Assembly (NCBI GenBank): GCA_019753175.1
Contig: JAIELK010000018.1
Location: 62,001-126,000, forward strand
Length of the DNA stretch: 64,000 bases
Reading direction: 5' to 3'
Origin: Hyphomonadaceae bacterium
Lineage (GTDB): Bacteria > Pseudomonadota > Alphaproteobacteria > Caulobacterales > Aquidulcibacteraceae
Position numbers and translations under genes: made by a program. Below, piece by piece: positions 34,420 through 42,865 of the stretch (positions are counted from its first letter, which is position 1; each line of letters begins with the position of its first letter). The notes under the pieces were generated by a model. The model made no database searches and was not told the DNA's origin. It saw nothing but the letters and a program-made list of their open reading frames with translations.

Positions 34420-35475
34420 CTACGCTACGTAAAGAACCGGCGTCGCGTCGGTCGTCACGCGATTACGACCGTTTCGTTTTGAGGCGTACAGGCACGCATC
34501 CGCGCGTTCCAGGAAGCCGACGGGCGTGTCCGCAGGTTGCAGTTTGGCGATGCCTACCGAAACGGTCACTTGGCCGAGATCTTCGTTAGTGGATCGCCGG
34601 CGCAAGCGCTTGGCTTGGATGGCAATGCGTAATGCATCGCCGAACTGTGCAGCGAGCCGCTCGTCGGTCCGCGGCATGATCATCGCGAATTCTTCACCGC
34701 CGTAGCGGGCGACGATAAAGTCGGGGCGTGCGTGCGCTTGCATGGCGCTCGCCAGGAATCGCAGGATCTGGTCCCCGGTGTGATGACCCCAGGTGTCGTT
34801 GAAACGCTTGAAGTGGTCGATGTCGCATAACATCAGACACAGGTCGGTACGGTGCGCGCGCGCTTCATCGATGCGAAGCCGCAGCGTCTCGTCGAACATG
34901 CGCCGGTTTGCGAGACCTGTCAGTGAATCAGTGAGCGACTCAACGCGCGCGGCTTCGAGCGTTTTGCGCATGCTCTCCATCTCAAGAGAGGAACGATGAA
35001 GTTCTTGGTTTAGGTGCTTGTTGTGCTGCGCCATGTCGAGGGTTGCGGCGGCGAGGCTAGCCACGATTTGGTGCACCTGCTCGGGCGCTAGACCGCTGCT
35101 CAGGTTCGACGCGGCGCTTTCAAGCTGACGCCCATAACGGTCGTTCTTTTCTTCGGCCGAGCTGATGATCGCCATCACTTGCTCAAGGTCGCGTGCGATG
35201 CGTTCCCCGGCGATCAGCAATTGGCCCGAGACTTGTAGCGAGCCAAAGAAGCGCTCGTAAGTGTCAGCCATAAAATCGGGGCCGAAACGGTCTCCCGAGG
35301 CGAGGCGCTGATCGATCACGTCACGCAGCGGGGCCGGCGTCCCAAGTCTGTAGGCCAGCCAAATCTGATAGTTGGCGGCGGAAGGCGGCACATTGTGCTG
35401 GCGCATCAGCCGCATCACATCCTGAGCGATGCCATCCCCGCTCGGTCCCTGCAGCAATGCGTCTTGGTCTTTCAC
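34420..35475 (-). CDS. GGDEF domain diguanylate cyclase
   Basis: Probably synthesises cyclic di-GMP. The 351-residue protein starts at GTG 35475. Residues about 1-170 form a helical region without a recognised sensor domain, with a likely coiled coil (about 130-170) of the kind that dimerises cyclases. The GGDEF domain begins at DSLTGLANRRMFDE near 185 and has the active-site motif as GGEEF. The inhibitory RxxD site upstream is degenerate: an arginine and aspartate are present as ARPDF, one residue out of the usual spacing. It is soluble. It diverges from the aldehyde dehydrogenase gene. Confidence 0.88.
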   Translation of the reverse strand: MKDQDALLQGPSGDGIAQDVMRLMRQHNVPPSAANYQIWLAYRLGTPAPLRDVIDQRLASGDRFGPDFMADTYERFFGSLQVSGQLLIAGERIARDLEQVMAIISSAEEKNDRYGRQLESAASNLSSGLAPEQVHQIVASLAAATLDMAQHNKHLNQELHRSSLEMESMRKTLEAARVESLTDSLTGLANRRMFDETLRLRIDEARAHRTDLCLMLCDIDHFKRFNDTWGHHTGDQILRFLASAMQAHARPDFIVARYGGEEFAMIMPRTDERLAAQFGDALRIAIQAKRLRRRSTNEDLGQVTVSVGIAKLQPADTPVGFLERADACLYASKRNGRNRVTTDATPVLYVA

Positions 35476-35530
35476 GAGCGCGCCCGGATTCTGCTATGGT
35501 GACAGAGCTAGCCGTGAGGTTATGGACGAG

Positions 35531-35551
35531 TGGTAAACAACCTAGTTACCA
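35531..35551. promoter_or_regulatory. inverted repeat, possible operator (TGGTAA-N9-TTACCA)
   Basis: A 21-base dyad with perfect six-base arms in the divergent region between the diguanylate cyclase and aldehyde dehydrogenase genes, about 65 bases before the latter's start. Its size and symmetry are like those of operators of dimeric repressors such as the TetR family. No such regulator lies in the window, so its identity is unknown. Confidence 0.4.
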
Positions 35552-35564
35552 AATGAAATTTGCC

Positions 35565-35589
35565 GGTTGCCTTGACGTCCGCGGCAACC
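35565..35589. promoter_or_regulatory. second inverted repeat before the aldehyde dehydrogenase (GGTTGCC-N11-GGCAACC)
   Basis: Perfect seven-base arms separated by eleven bases, containing a TTGACG that could serve as a -35 box. It could be a second operator or, in the transcript, a small hairpin in the 5' leader. It ends about 26 bases before the start codon and is followed by a strong AGGAGG ribosome-binding site. Confidence 0.35.
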
Positions 35590-35615
35590 ATTAGCTTGCT
35601 CCGCAGGAGGCCGAA

Positions 35616-37067
35616 ATGAACAAGCCCGTGAGCGTTGAAGCCGAGACGGCCAAAGCCAGGATGGCGGAGGTCCTGGGCCTTCAGAAGCGGATGCACGTGA
35701 CCAAAGGCGCACCCAGCGCGGCCCTACGTAAGGACCGGCTGAACCGCTGCATCTCGCTGCTGCTGACGCATCAGGATGAATTCATCCAAGCGCTTAACAC
35801 AGATTTCGGCGCGCGCTCCCCCGATATGTCTCGGCTCACCGATATCGCCGGCGCGATCGGGCCTCTGAAATATGCACGAGACAACCTGGATGGTTGGATG
35901 CGGCCGCAGAAGCGCAAGGTGAGCCCGGCTCCGTTGGCGGTGCTGGGCGGCAAAGCGGAAGTGCGGTATCAGCCAAAGGGGGTAGTCGGCGTGATGACTC
36001 CCTGGAACTTTCCGGTGCAGCTGTCGTTCGATGCGATCGCAGCGGCGTTGGCCGCGGGCAACCGAGTGATGCTGAAACCGTCCGAGTTCACCGCAGCCAC
36101 ATCGGCGCTTCTGGCGCAGACGATCGATCTCTATTTTGACGATGACGAAATCGCTGTGTTCCAGGGGGGGCCGGAGGTCGGCGCCGCGTTTGCCGGCCTG
36201 CCATTCGATCACCTGATCTTCACGGGGGCGACATCCGTGGGCCGCCATGTCATGCGTGCGGCGGCTGACAACCTGACACCAGTCACGCTCGAACTTGGCG
36301 GCAAATCGCCCGTGGTGATCGGCAAGAGCGCTGACCTTGAGAAAACCGCCGCGCGCGTGATGGCTGGCAAGACCATGAACGCCGGCCAAATCTGCCTTGC
36401 GCCGGATTATGTCCTAGCGCCGCGCGAGAGCGTGGACGGCTTTGTGCGCGCGGCTCAATCGTCGGTGGCGAAGATGTTTCCAACCATCAAAGACAACCCC
36501 GACTACACGGCGATGGTCGCGCAACGTCACTATGACCGGGTGCGAGGCTATGTCGAGGATGCGCGCGCCAAAGGCGGTGAGGTTATTGAGATCAATCCGG
36601 CTGGGGAGAGCTTCAGTCAGCAGGAGCACCGAAAGATTCCGCCAACGCTGATTGTCGGCGCAACCGACGAAATGGCCGTAATGCAGGAGGAGATATTCGG
36701 CCCGGTGCTGCCGATCCGGACTTACGAGACGTTCGATGGCGCAGTTGCAGAAATCAACGCGCGTCCGCGTCCGCTGGCGGCCTATTATTTCGGCGAGGAC
36801 GAAGCAGAAAGCGAACAGCTGCTGACGCGGACGACATCGGGCGGGGTCACGGTCAACGACGTGATCTTCCACTTCACCATGGACGATTTGCCGTTTGGCG
36901 GCGTTGGCCCTTCGGGAATGGGCGCCTATCACGGCGAGCGCGGATTCCGCGAGTTCAGCCACGAGAAGGCGATCTATCGACAGATCAAGCCTGATCTGCT
37001 CTCGATCATGCGCCCGCCATATGGCGAGAGCTTTCGCAAACAAGTCGCGGCGAGGCTCAAGCCTTAG
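35616..37067 (+). CDS. coniferyl aldehyde dehydrogenase-like NAD(P)+ aldehyde dehydrogenase
   Basis: Oxidises an aldehyde to the acid. The 483-residue protein resembles the class 3/coniferyl-aldehyde dehydrogenase group. The N-terminal NAD-binding part has the VGVMTPWNFPVQLSFDAI segment near residues 126-143, the catalytic glutamate is in TLELGGKSPVV near 226, and the nucleophile is the cysteine of NAGQICLAPDYVL near 262. The C-terminal HEKAIYRQIKPD is also typical of this group. An AGGAGG ribosome-binding site lies eight bases before the ATG. The following hydrolase starts four bases later, so the two are probably co-transcribed. The natural substrate is uncertain. Confidence 0.88.
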   Translation: MNKPVSVEAETAKARMAEVLGLQKRMHVTKGAPSAALRKDRLNRCISLLLTHQDEFIQALNTDFGARSPDMSRLTDIAGAIGPLKYARDNLDGWMRPQKRKVSPAPLAVLGGKAEVRYQPKGVVGVMTPWNFPVQLSFDAIAAALAAGNRVMLKPSEFTAATSALLAQTIDLYFDDDEIAVFQGGPEVGAAFAGLPFDHLIFTGATSVGRHVMRAAADNLTPVTLELGGKSPVVIGKSADLEKTAARVMAGKTMNAGQICLAPDYVLAPRESVDGFVRAAQSSVAKMFPTIKDNPDYTAMVAQRHYDRVRGYVEDARAKGGEVIEINPAGESFSQQEHRKIPPTLIVGATDEMAVMQEEIFGPVLPIRTYETFDGAVAEINARPRPLAAYYFGEDEAESEQLLTRTTSGGVTVNDVIFHFTMDDLPFGGVGPSGMGAYHGERGFREFSHEKAIYRQIKPDLLSIMRPPYGESFRKQVAARLKP

Positions 37068-37070
37068 CCA

Positions 37071-38072
37071 ATGCTTAGGCTGCTGAAATGGAGTTTGTGG
37101 GCCATGAGTGCGACTGTGCTGGTGATCGTGCTCGCCTTTCTCGCGCTGCAACGGCCGGACATTCCCTACGAGCGGCTTGAAGCCAAGTACGCCAGCCCGG
37201 AGTCGGAGTTCGTAGAACTTTCCGATGGCGTGCGTCTGCATTTTCGCGACCAGGGCCCCTCGGATGCGCCGACGCTCATCCTGCTGCACGGCTTTGCCGC
37301 TTCGCTCCATACATGGGAGCCGTGGGCTGATCGGCTGAGCGAGCGCTATCGTGTCATAAGCCTTGATCTGCCGGGGCACGGCCTCACGCGGGCGCCACGT
37401 GGCTACGAACCGTCGACTATGAGCTTCGTCGCCACAGTGAATGAGTTTGTCGCGCTTAAGGGCATTGAGCGTTTCACCCTCGCTGGCAATTCGATGGGCG
37501 GCGCCGTGGCCTGGAACTATGCGCTAGAGTATCCAGAAGACCTAACAGCGCTGGTGCTGGTGAACGCCGCAGGCTGGCGTCCGGACCGTAGCGCCGAAGC
37601 CGAGCGCGAAGGCCCGCCGCCAGTGATTTTCTCTTTGATTCGAGCGCCCGTGATCGGCACGGCTATTCGAAACCTGGAGATGCGTCCGTTAGCCCGACAA
37701 GGGCTAAGGTCGGCGTTCATCGACGATAGCTTGGTGGATCGCGCGATGGTCAACCGTTACGTCGAGCTCTCGCGCGCGCCGGGACACCGCCGTATCCTCC
37801 TCAACATCACACAGAACGGCGCCCCGCCGGAGCGGCTGGGCGAAATCGCGACGCCCACGCTGGTGATGCACGGGATCCAGGACAATCTGATCCCTGTCGA
37901 GGCGGGCCGCTTCTACGCCGCGACCATTCCGAGCGCGCAGGCGGTCGAGTTTGACGACGTCGGACACGTGCCGATGGAGGAAGTTCCCGATCAATCGGCT
38001 CAAGCGCTGATGGCTTTTCTATCAAGCGTACACGCGAGCCGGAGTGCGGCGGGCGTCGCGGCTGCACGATAG
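37071..38072 (+). CDS. alpha/beta fold hydrolase, membrane-anchored
   Basis: A 333-residue hydrolase with an N-terminal membrane anchor or signal (hydrophobic residues about 8-26), placing the catalytic domain outside the cytoplasm. Conserved elements are the oxyanion HGFAASLHTWEPW, the nucleophile GNSMGGAVAW (Ser), the acid in GIQDNLIP and the histidine in DVGHVPMEE. It follows the aldehyde dehydrogenase directly and likely shares its transcript. An esterase acting on an ester whose alcohol is later oxidised would fit, but this is a guess. Confidence 0.83.
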   Translation: MLRLLKWSLWAMSATVLVIVLAFLALQRPDIPYERLEAKYASPESEFVELSDGVRLHFRDQGPSDAPTLILLHGFAASLHTWEPWADRLSERYRVISLDLPGHGLTRAPRGYEPSTMSFVATVNEFVALKGIERFTLAGNSMGGAVAWNYALEYPEDLTALVLVNAAGWRPDRSAEAEREGPPPVIFSLIRAPVIGTAIRNLEMRPLARQGLRSAFIDDSLVDRAMVNRYVELSRAPGHRRILLNITQNGAPPERLGEIATPTLVMHGIQDNLIPVEAGRFYAATIPSAQAVEFDDVGHVPMEEVPDQSAQALMAFLSSVHASRSAAGVAAAR

Positions 38073-38079
38073 GTAAGTC

Positions 38080-39549
38080 CTATTTCCGCTTCAGGAACGC
38101 TGGCATCGTGTCGCCGAAGCCTTGCACGCCTTGCTCGGTAGCCGCCCGCGGTTCATGCGCCGGCTTAGCAGGCGGTTTGTCCTTCCGCGGTTCGGGGGCT
38201 CTTTCCGTTTGCTTCACCGGCTCGGTCTGGGCTTCGCCGCGCGTTTCGTCGCGCTTCATGTACTTCTGCTTCTTCTCAGAGAGGCGCTTGGAGTGTTCGC
38301 GCTTGAGCTCCTCCGCGCGCCGCCCACGCCCGCCGCGATCGGAGGGGTCGCCGAGCGCTGCTGCGGGCAGACCGGCGATCTCGGCCTTCTCGATGGCTTT
38401 GCCGGTGAGCTTCTCGATGGCTTCCACGCTTTTTCTGTCGCTGGGGCCGACAAGCGTGAACGAGGCGCCGTGCTTGCCGGCGCGCCCAGTGCGGCCGATG
38501 CGGTGCACATAGTCGTCGGGCGAGCGCGGCGGCTCGTAATTGAAGACGTGGCTGACATCGGGAATGTCGAGCCCGCGCGCGGCAACGTCGGATGCGATGA
38601 GAAACTGCAGATCGCCGGAGCGGAAGCGATCCAACGTCTTGGTGCGCAGGCTTTGCTCCAGATCGCCGTGGATCGGCGCGGCGTTGTAGCCGTGCCGCTT
38701 CAGCGACAGCGCCACCACGTCGACGTCGGTCTTGCGGTTGCAGAAGATGATGGCGTTCTTGACATCGCTGGCGTCGATGGCGGCGCGCAGGCCAGCGCGG
38801 CGCGTACGCGGATCACCGCCCGGCAGCATCACGACGCGTTGTGCGATCGTGCTCGCGGCCGTCGCTGGCTTCGACACTTCCACGCGCAGCGGATTGTGCA
38901 GGAACTGGTCAGTGAGCCGGGTGATTTCCGGCGGCATGGTCGCCGAGAAAAACAGCGTCTGGCGTGTGAACGGCGTCAGTTTGAAAATGCGCTCGATGTC
39001 GGGGATGAAGCCCATGTCGAGCATGCGGTCGGCTTCGTCGACAACCATCACTTGCACGCCCGTGAGTAGAAGCTTGCCGCGCTCGAAATGATCGAGCAGG
39101 CGTCCCGGCGTGGCGATCAACACGTCGACGCCGCGCGCGAGTAGGGCGTCCTGATCGCCAAAGGACACGCCGCCGATCAGCAGCGCCTTGGTGAGCTTCT
39201 GGTATTTGCCGTATTTGTCGAACGCCTCGGCCACTTGCGCCGCGAGTTCACGCGTTGGCTCCAGGATGAGTGTGCGCGGCATGCGTGCGCGCGAGCGACC
39301 GGCCGAGAGAATATCGATCATCGGCAGCGTGAAGGACGCAGTCTTGCCGGTGCCGGTCTGGGCGATGCCGAGGATGTCGCGGCCCTTCAGCACTTCGGGG
39401 ATGGCGGCTGCCTGGATCGGGGTCGGCGTGTTATAGCCGCCCTCCTTCACCGCGCGCAGCGTATCGGCCGAGAGGCCAAGATCGTCGAAGGTGATGGAGG
39501 AGGTGTTCGCAGGTTCAGCGCCTGCGGGCGCGGTAGGTTCGGAATTCAT
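38080..39549 (-). CDS. DEAD-box ATP-dependent RNA helicase (RhlE-like)
   Basis: Unwinds or remodels RNA, probably in ribosome assembly or RNA decay. The 489-residue protein has the Q motif region (FDDLGLSADTLRAVKEGGYNTPTPIQ), motif I AQTGTGKT, Ia PTRELA, II VDEADRML, III SATMPPE, and the second-domain motif ARGLDIPDV with VI HRIGRTGRAG. The C-terminal 100 residues are charged and low complexity (KREHSKRLSEKKQKYMKRDE), as in RhlE-type helicases. It is transcribed convergently with the upstream hydrolase (7-base gap). Confidence 0.92.
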   Translation of the reverse strand: MNSEPTAPAGAEPANTSSITFDDLGLSADTLRAVKEGGYNTPTPIQAAAIPEVLKGRDILGIAQTGTGKTASFTLPMIDILSAGRSRARMPRTLILEPTRELAAQVAEAFDKYGKYQKLTKALLIGGVSFGDQDALLARGVDVLIATPGRLLDHFERGKLLLTGVQVMVVDEADRMLDMGFIPDIERIFKLTPFTRQTLFFSATMPPEITRLTDQFLHNPLRVEVSKPATAASTIAQRVVMLPGGDPRTRRAGLRAAIDASDVKNAIIFCNRKTDVDVVALSLKRHGYNAAPIHGDLEQSLRTKTLDRFRSGDLQFLIASDVAARGLDIPDVSHVFNYEPPRSPDDYVHRIGRTGRAGKHGASFTLVGPSDRKSVEAIEKLTGKAIEKAEIAGLPAAALGDPSDRGGRGRRAEELKREHSKRLSEKKQKYMKRDETRGEAQTEPVKQTERAPEPRKDKPPAKPAHEPRAATEQGVQGFGDTMPAFLKRK

Positions 39550-39791
39550 TCAATCTCACTTGGGCGCGCGGTCTTCGCTTCGGACGCGAAAACAAGCGGG
39601 CCGCTCGGTTGGCGCTTTGAGCCGGCATCGTCTCCGGTTTGAGACGGGGGCTCTCGGCAAGGGCGAGCACGCCCTCACGGCGCGCACAACGGACAAGTGC
39701 GATGTGGGGGGATTTGGGCGGGAAGTCAACGATTTCCCCAGCCCTCCCTTCCTCATGCGCGCCCAACGACAAGGACGACTCTGCCTTTTCG

Positions 39792-39804
39792 ACCACTTTG
39801 TGGT
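39792..39804 (+). promoter_or_regulatory. palindrome and extended -10 promoter of the DUF433/DUF5615 operon
   Basis: A perfect dyad, ACCAC-TTT-GTGGT, at 39792-39804, whose last base begins a TACTCT -10-like hexamer (39804-39809) preceded by TGG, so an extended -10 TGnTAnnnT. The antitoxin ATG is at 39816, only six bases after the -10 element, and no ribosome-binding site is seen. This suggests a transcript that starts at or next to the ATG and an operator overlapping the promoter, the usual design for autorepressed toxin-antitoxin operons. Confidence 0.45.
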
Positions 39805-39815
39805 ACTCTATCTTT

Positions 39816-40043
39816 ATGGACGATTTGCTCAAACGCATCACCTCCGAGCCCGACAAGTTCGGCGGCCGGCCCTGCATCCGCGGCCTACGCATTCGTGTCG
39901 TGGACGTGCTCGACCTGCTGGCGGCGGGGCTTTCGCATGCGGAGATCGTGGAGGAGCTGCCTGATCTGGAACTGGATGACATCAAAGCGGCGCTGGCGTT
40001 CGCTGGCCGCCGGGTGGATCACCCGTTGATCGCGGCCGAATAG
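39816..40043 (+). CDS. DUF433 domain antitoxin (VapB-like)
   Basis: A 75-residue protein of the DUF433 family: DDLLKRITSEPDKFGGRPCIRGLRIRV followed by VLDLLAAGLSHAEIVEELPDLELDDIKAALAFA, a compact helix-turn-helix that binds DNA. Family members are paired with PIN-like toxins, neutralise them and repress the operon. The ATG at 39816 marks the start of homology; the longer upstream frame is not supported. The toxin gene begins 10 bases downstream. Confidence 0.85.
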   Translation: MDDLLKRITSEPDKFGGRPCIRGLRIRVVDVLDLLAAGLSHAEIVEELPDLELDDIKAALAFAGRRVDHPLIAAE

Positions 40044-40053
40044 CGGGTGGCTC

Positions 40054-40395
40054 GTGGCGATCTGGCTGGATAACCATTTGTCGCCCGCATTAGCGAAGTG
40101 GATCGCCGCAGAATTTGGCGAGCCGTGTGTCCAGGTGCGTGACCTCGGTTTGGCCCGTGCTTCCGACCGCGTGATTTTCGATGCGGCTAGGAAGGGAGCA
40201 AAAATTTTGATTACCAAGGACCGTGATTTTGCTGAGCTTGTGACGCGCCTAGGTCCGCCACCCGCTATCATCCTGCTCTCGTGCGGCAACACAAGTACGG
40301 CGTATCTGCTGGCGATGCTGCGAGATCAGTTGTCGGCAGCGCTGACGCTTGCCCGAAGCGGCGAGCCACTCGTGGAGATTGGTGGGAAGGCGTAG
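40054..40395 (+). CDS. DUF5615 PIN-like toxin
   Basis: A 113-residue PIN-like nuclease-fold protein (DUF5615), starting at GTG 40054. Acidic residues expected in the active site are present: Asp in AIWLDNHLSPAL near residue 6, and the TKDRDFAELV segment near 52-61. Proteins of this type pair with DUF433 antitoxins and are thought to cleave RNA, though the targets are largely unknown. The order antitoxin then toxin, with 10 bases between, fits a type II module. The fold and pairing are well supported, the activity is inferred. Confidence 0.83.
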   Translation: MAIWLDNHLSPALAKWIAAEFGEPCVQVRDLGLARASDRVIFDAARKGAKILITKDRDFAELVTRLGPPPAIILLSCGNTSTAYLLAMLRDQLSAALTLARSGEPLVEIGGKA

Positions 40396-40397
40396 CC

Positions 40398-40733
40398 ATG
40401 TTGATCGTTCCGCCGTTAATCAATTGCCGAGACATTGATGGTGGCTCCAAAAAGGCTGCCAACGACGTGGTCGTAATGTGTCCTCTTGCAGGGGGTCCCT
40501 TGGGGGAGGGGCATTGCTACGACTTTCAGGCCTACGCACAAGGTAACGGGCCGGATGCCTGGCGAGAACCAACTGCTCAGGAATACGAACATAGGTTTCG
40601 GGGAAGTGCTGCCGAACTGGCGCGGCGTTGCATCTTGCATCAGATCGAAATTGTGAGTGCTGGCGATTACGCGGCGCACTATTTGGATGCACTGAAGAAA
40701 CGGCTGGATGAAATTATCGCGAGGGATGAATAG
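40398..40733 (+). CDS. hypothetical protein adjacent to the toxin gene
   Basis: Unrecognised 111-residue soluble protein starting two bases after the toxin stop codon, so likely in the same transcript. The sequence has a glycine-rich N-terminal half with three cysteines (LINCRDIDGG, VVMCPLAGG, GEGHCYDF) and a helical C-terminal half (HRFRGSAAELARRCILHQIEIV, LDALKKRLDEII). Its base composition is visibly lower in GC than the surrounding genes, which points to recent acquisition together with the toxin-antitoxin pair. It could be a passenger gene or a third component; nothing in the sequence decides this. It converges on parE with a two-base gap. Confidence 0.68.
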   Translation: MLIVPPLINCRDIDGGSKKAANDVVVMCPLAGGPLGEGHCYDFQAYAQGNGPDAWREPTAQEYEHRFRGSAAELARRCILHQIEIVSAGDYAAHYLDALKKRLDEIIARDE

Positions 40734-40735
40734 AG

Positions 40736-42769
40736 CTAAACGTCCACATCCGCAACAAACTTCGCGTTCGCCTGGATGTAGTTGAAGCGCAACTCCGCCT
40801 TCTTCCCCATCAGCGTTTCGATCAGGATCTCGAAATCCGGCGCGCCGTCGTCGGTGAGCACCACGCGCGCGAGTGTTCGCGTTGCGGGGTCCATGGTGGT
40901 TTCCTTCAGATCGCCTGGCATCATTTCGCCGAGGCCCTTGAAGCGTGAGATGTCGACTTTGCGGCCCTTGAATTGGCCGTTGAGCAGCGCCTCCTTGTGC
41001 GCGTCGTCGCGGGCGTAGATGCTTTCCTTGCCGGCAGTGACGCGATAGAGCGGCGGCAGCGCCAGATACAAGCGCCCGGCGCGAACGAGTTGCGGCATCT
41101 GCTTGTGGAAGTAGGTGATCAACAGCGAGGCGATGTGGGCGCCATCGACGTCGGCGTCGGTCATGATGATCACGCGCTCATAGCGCAGATCGTCGAGCTT
41201 GAACTTCGACCCAGGCTGTACGCCGAGCGCCAAGGCGAGATCGTTCAGCTCGGCGTTGTTCGACGTTTTCTCGCCGCCGGCAGACGCGACGTTCAGGATT
41301 TTGCCGCGGAGCGGCAGGATCGCTTGCGTTTCTCGATTGCGCGCCTGCTTGGCCGAACCGCCGGCTGAATCGCCTTCGACTAAGAAGATCTCGGTGTCCT
41401 TGTCGCCGGCGCGCGAACAATCGGCGAGCTTGCCGGGTAGGCGTAGTTTGCGCGTCGCGCTCTGGCGCTGGACTTCCTTTTCTTTGCGCCGGCGCATCCG
41501 ATCTTCGGCCTGGGTGATGCACCAGTCGAGCAGGCGATTGGCGTCGGCGGTATTGGCCGCGAGCCAGTGATCGAACGGATCGCGCACGGCTTGTTCGACG
41601 ATTTTGGCCGCTTCCGTGGAAACCAAGCGCCCCTTGGTCTGGCCCTCGAACTGCGGATCGCGAATGAACACGGAGACGAGCGCCGCGCCCGTGTTCATCA
41701 CGTCTTCCTGCGTGATCAGCGCGGCCTTCTTGTTGTTCTTGAGTTCGGCATAGGCCTTCAGCCCTTTCGATAACGCCGCGCGCAGACCCGCCTCATGGAA
41801 GCCGCCGTCGGGGGTGTAGATGGTGTTGCAATAGGAGCGCAGGAAACCGTCGGCTTCGCCGAAGCCGTCGCCGACCCAAGTCACCGCCCATTCGACGCGA
41901 CCGTGCGGGCCGTTCTTCTCGCTCCTTCCCGTGAACGGCTCGCCGACGATGGCGCGCTTGTCCTTGACAAGCGCCGCCAGAAAATCCGCCAATCCATTGG
42001 GAAAATGCAGCACCGCTTCGGCGGGCGTGTCGTCCTTGATGCGGGCTGGGTCGCACTTCCAGCGGATCTGCACGCCGCGCTGGAGATAGGCTTTCGAGCG
42101 CGCCATCTGGAACAGCCGCGCCGGCTTGAACGCCGCGCCCTCGCCGAAGATCTGGGCATCGGGGTGGAAGCGCACGGTGGTGCCGCGCCGATTGTGCGCG
42201 GCGCCGGCTTCAACCAATTTGCTGGTCGGCGTCCCCCGCGAGAACGTCTGCCGGTAAAGCTTGCGGTCGCGGGCGACTTCCACTTCGACGCGGTCGCTCA
42301 GCGCATTCACCACGGAAACGCCGACGCCATGCAGCCCGCCGGAGGTGTGGTACACCTTGTCTGAGAACTTTCCGCCCGCGTGCAGTACGGTCATGATGAT
42401 TTCGAGCGCGGACTTCTTGGGAAATTTCGGATGCGGATCGACCGGCATGCCGCGGCCATTGTCGGTGACGCGCAGCGTGCCGTCTGCCTCCAGTTCGACC
42501 TCGATGCGATCAGCATAGCCCGCGACCGCTTCGTCCATGGAATTGTCGAGCACTTCCGCGAACAAATGATGCAACGCCCGCTCGTCGACGCCGCCAATAT
42601 ACATCCCCGGGCGCTTCCGCACCGGCTCTAGGCCTTCGAGGACTTCGATGTCTTTGGCGGTGTAGCCTCCCGCCGCGGCCGGAGGGGCCTCGCCGCCGCC
42701 AAACAAGCCTTCGTCCCAGAGATTGTCGTCGCCCACCTGGTCCTGCCGCTTCTGCTGCGCTGTGCTCAT
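40736..42769 (-). CDS. parE: DNA topoisomerase IV subunit B
   Basis: ATPase subunit of topoisomerase IV, which decatenates daughter chromosomes. The 677-residue protein has the GHKL ATP-binding motifs (EVLDNSMDEAVAG, VTDNGRGMPVD, TSGGLHGVGVSVVNAL), the transducer region, and the TOPRIM segment with EGDSAGGSAKQARNR and DADVDGAHIASLL. The length and the absence of a GyrB-type insertion favour ParE over GyrB. The N-terminal extension of about 35 residues before the ATPase domain is usual for alphaproteobacterial ParE. Confidence 0.94.
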   Translation of the reverse strand: MSTAQQKRQDQVGDDNLWDEGLFGGGEAPPAAAGGYTAKDIEVLEGLEPVRKRPGMYIGGVDERALHHLFAEVLDNSMDEAVAGYADRIEVELEADGTLRVTDNGRGMPVDPHPKFPKKSALEIIMTVLHAGGKFSDKVYHTSGGLHGVGVSVVNALSDRVEVEVARDRKLYRQTFSRGTPTSKLVEAGAAHNRRGTTVRFHPDAQIFGEGAAFKPARLFQMARSKAYLQRGVQIRWKCDPARIKDDTPAEAVLHFPNGLADFLAALVKDKRAIVGEPFTGRSEKNGPHGRVEWAVTWVGDGFGEADGFLRSYCNTIYTPDGGFHEAGLRAALSKGLKAYAELKNNKKAALITQEDVMNTGAALVSVFIRDPQFEGQTKGRLVSTEAAKIVEQAVRDPFDHWLAANTADANRLLDWCITQAEDRMRRRKEKEVQRQSATRKLRLPGKLADCSRAGDKDTEIFLVEGDSAGGSAKQARNRETQAILPLRGKILNVASAGGEKTSNNAELNDLALALGVQPGSKFKLDDLRYERVIIMTDADVDGAHIASLLITYFHKQMPQLVRAGRLYLALPPLYRVTAGKESIYARDDAHKEALLNGQFKGRKVDISRFKGLGEMMPGDLKETTMDPATRTLARVVLTDDGAPDFEILIETLMGKKAELRFNYIQANAKFVADVDV

Positions 42770-42865
42770 GGGGGTCTTCTTACCGGGAGTCGAGAGCGAC
42801 CAAGCAAGATGCCGATGCGTTTCAAGGTGGTTAAGCCGGTGGACAGGCGCCCGTGGCGAGCCCGC

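Noticed and set aside
38122-39069. 315-codon open frame antisense to the DEAD-box helicase
   Set aside because: No motifs; the helicase frame carries all expected motifs.
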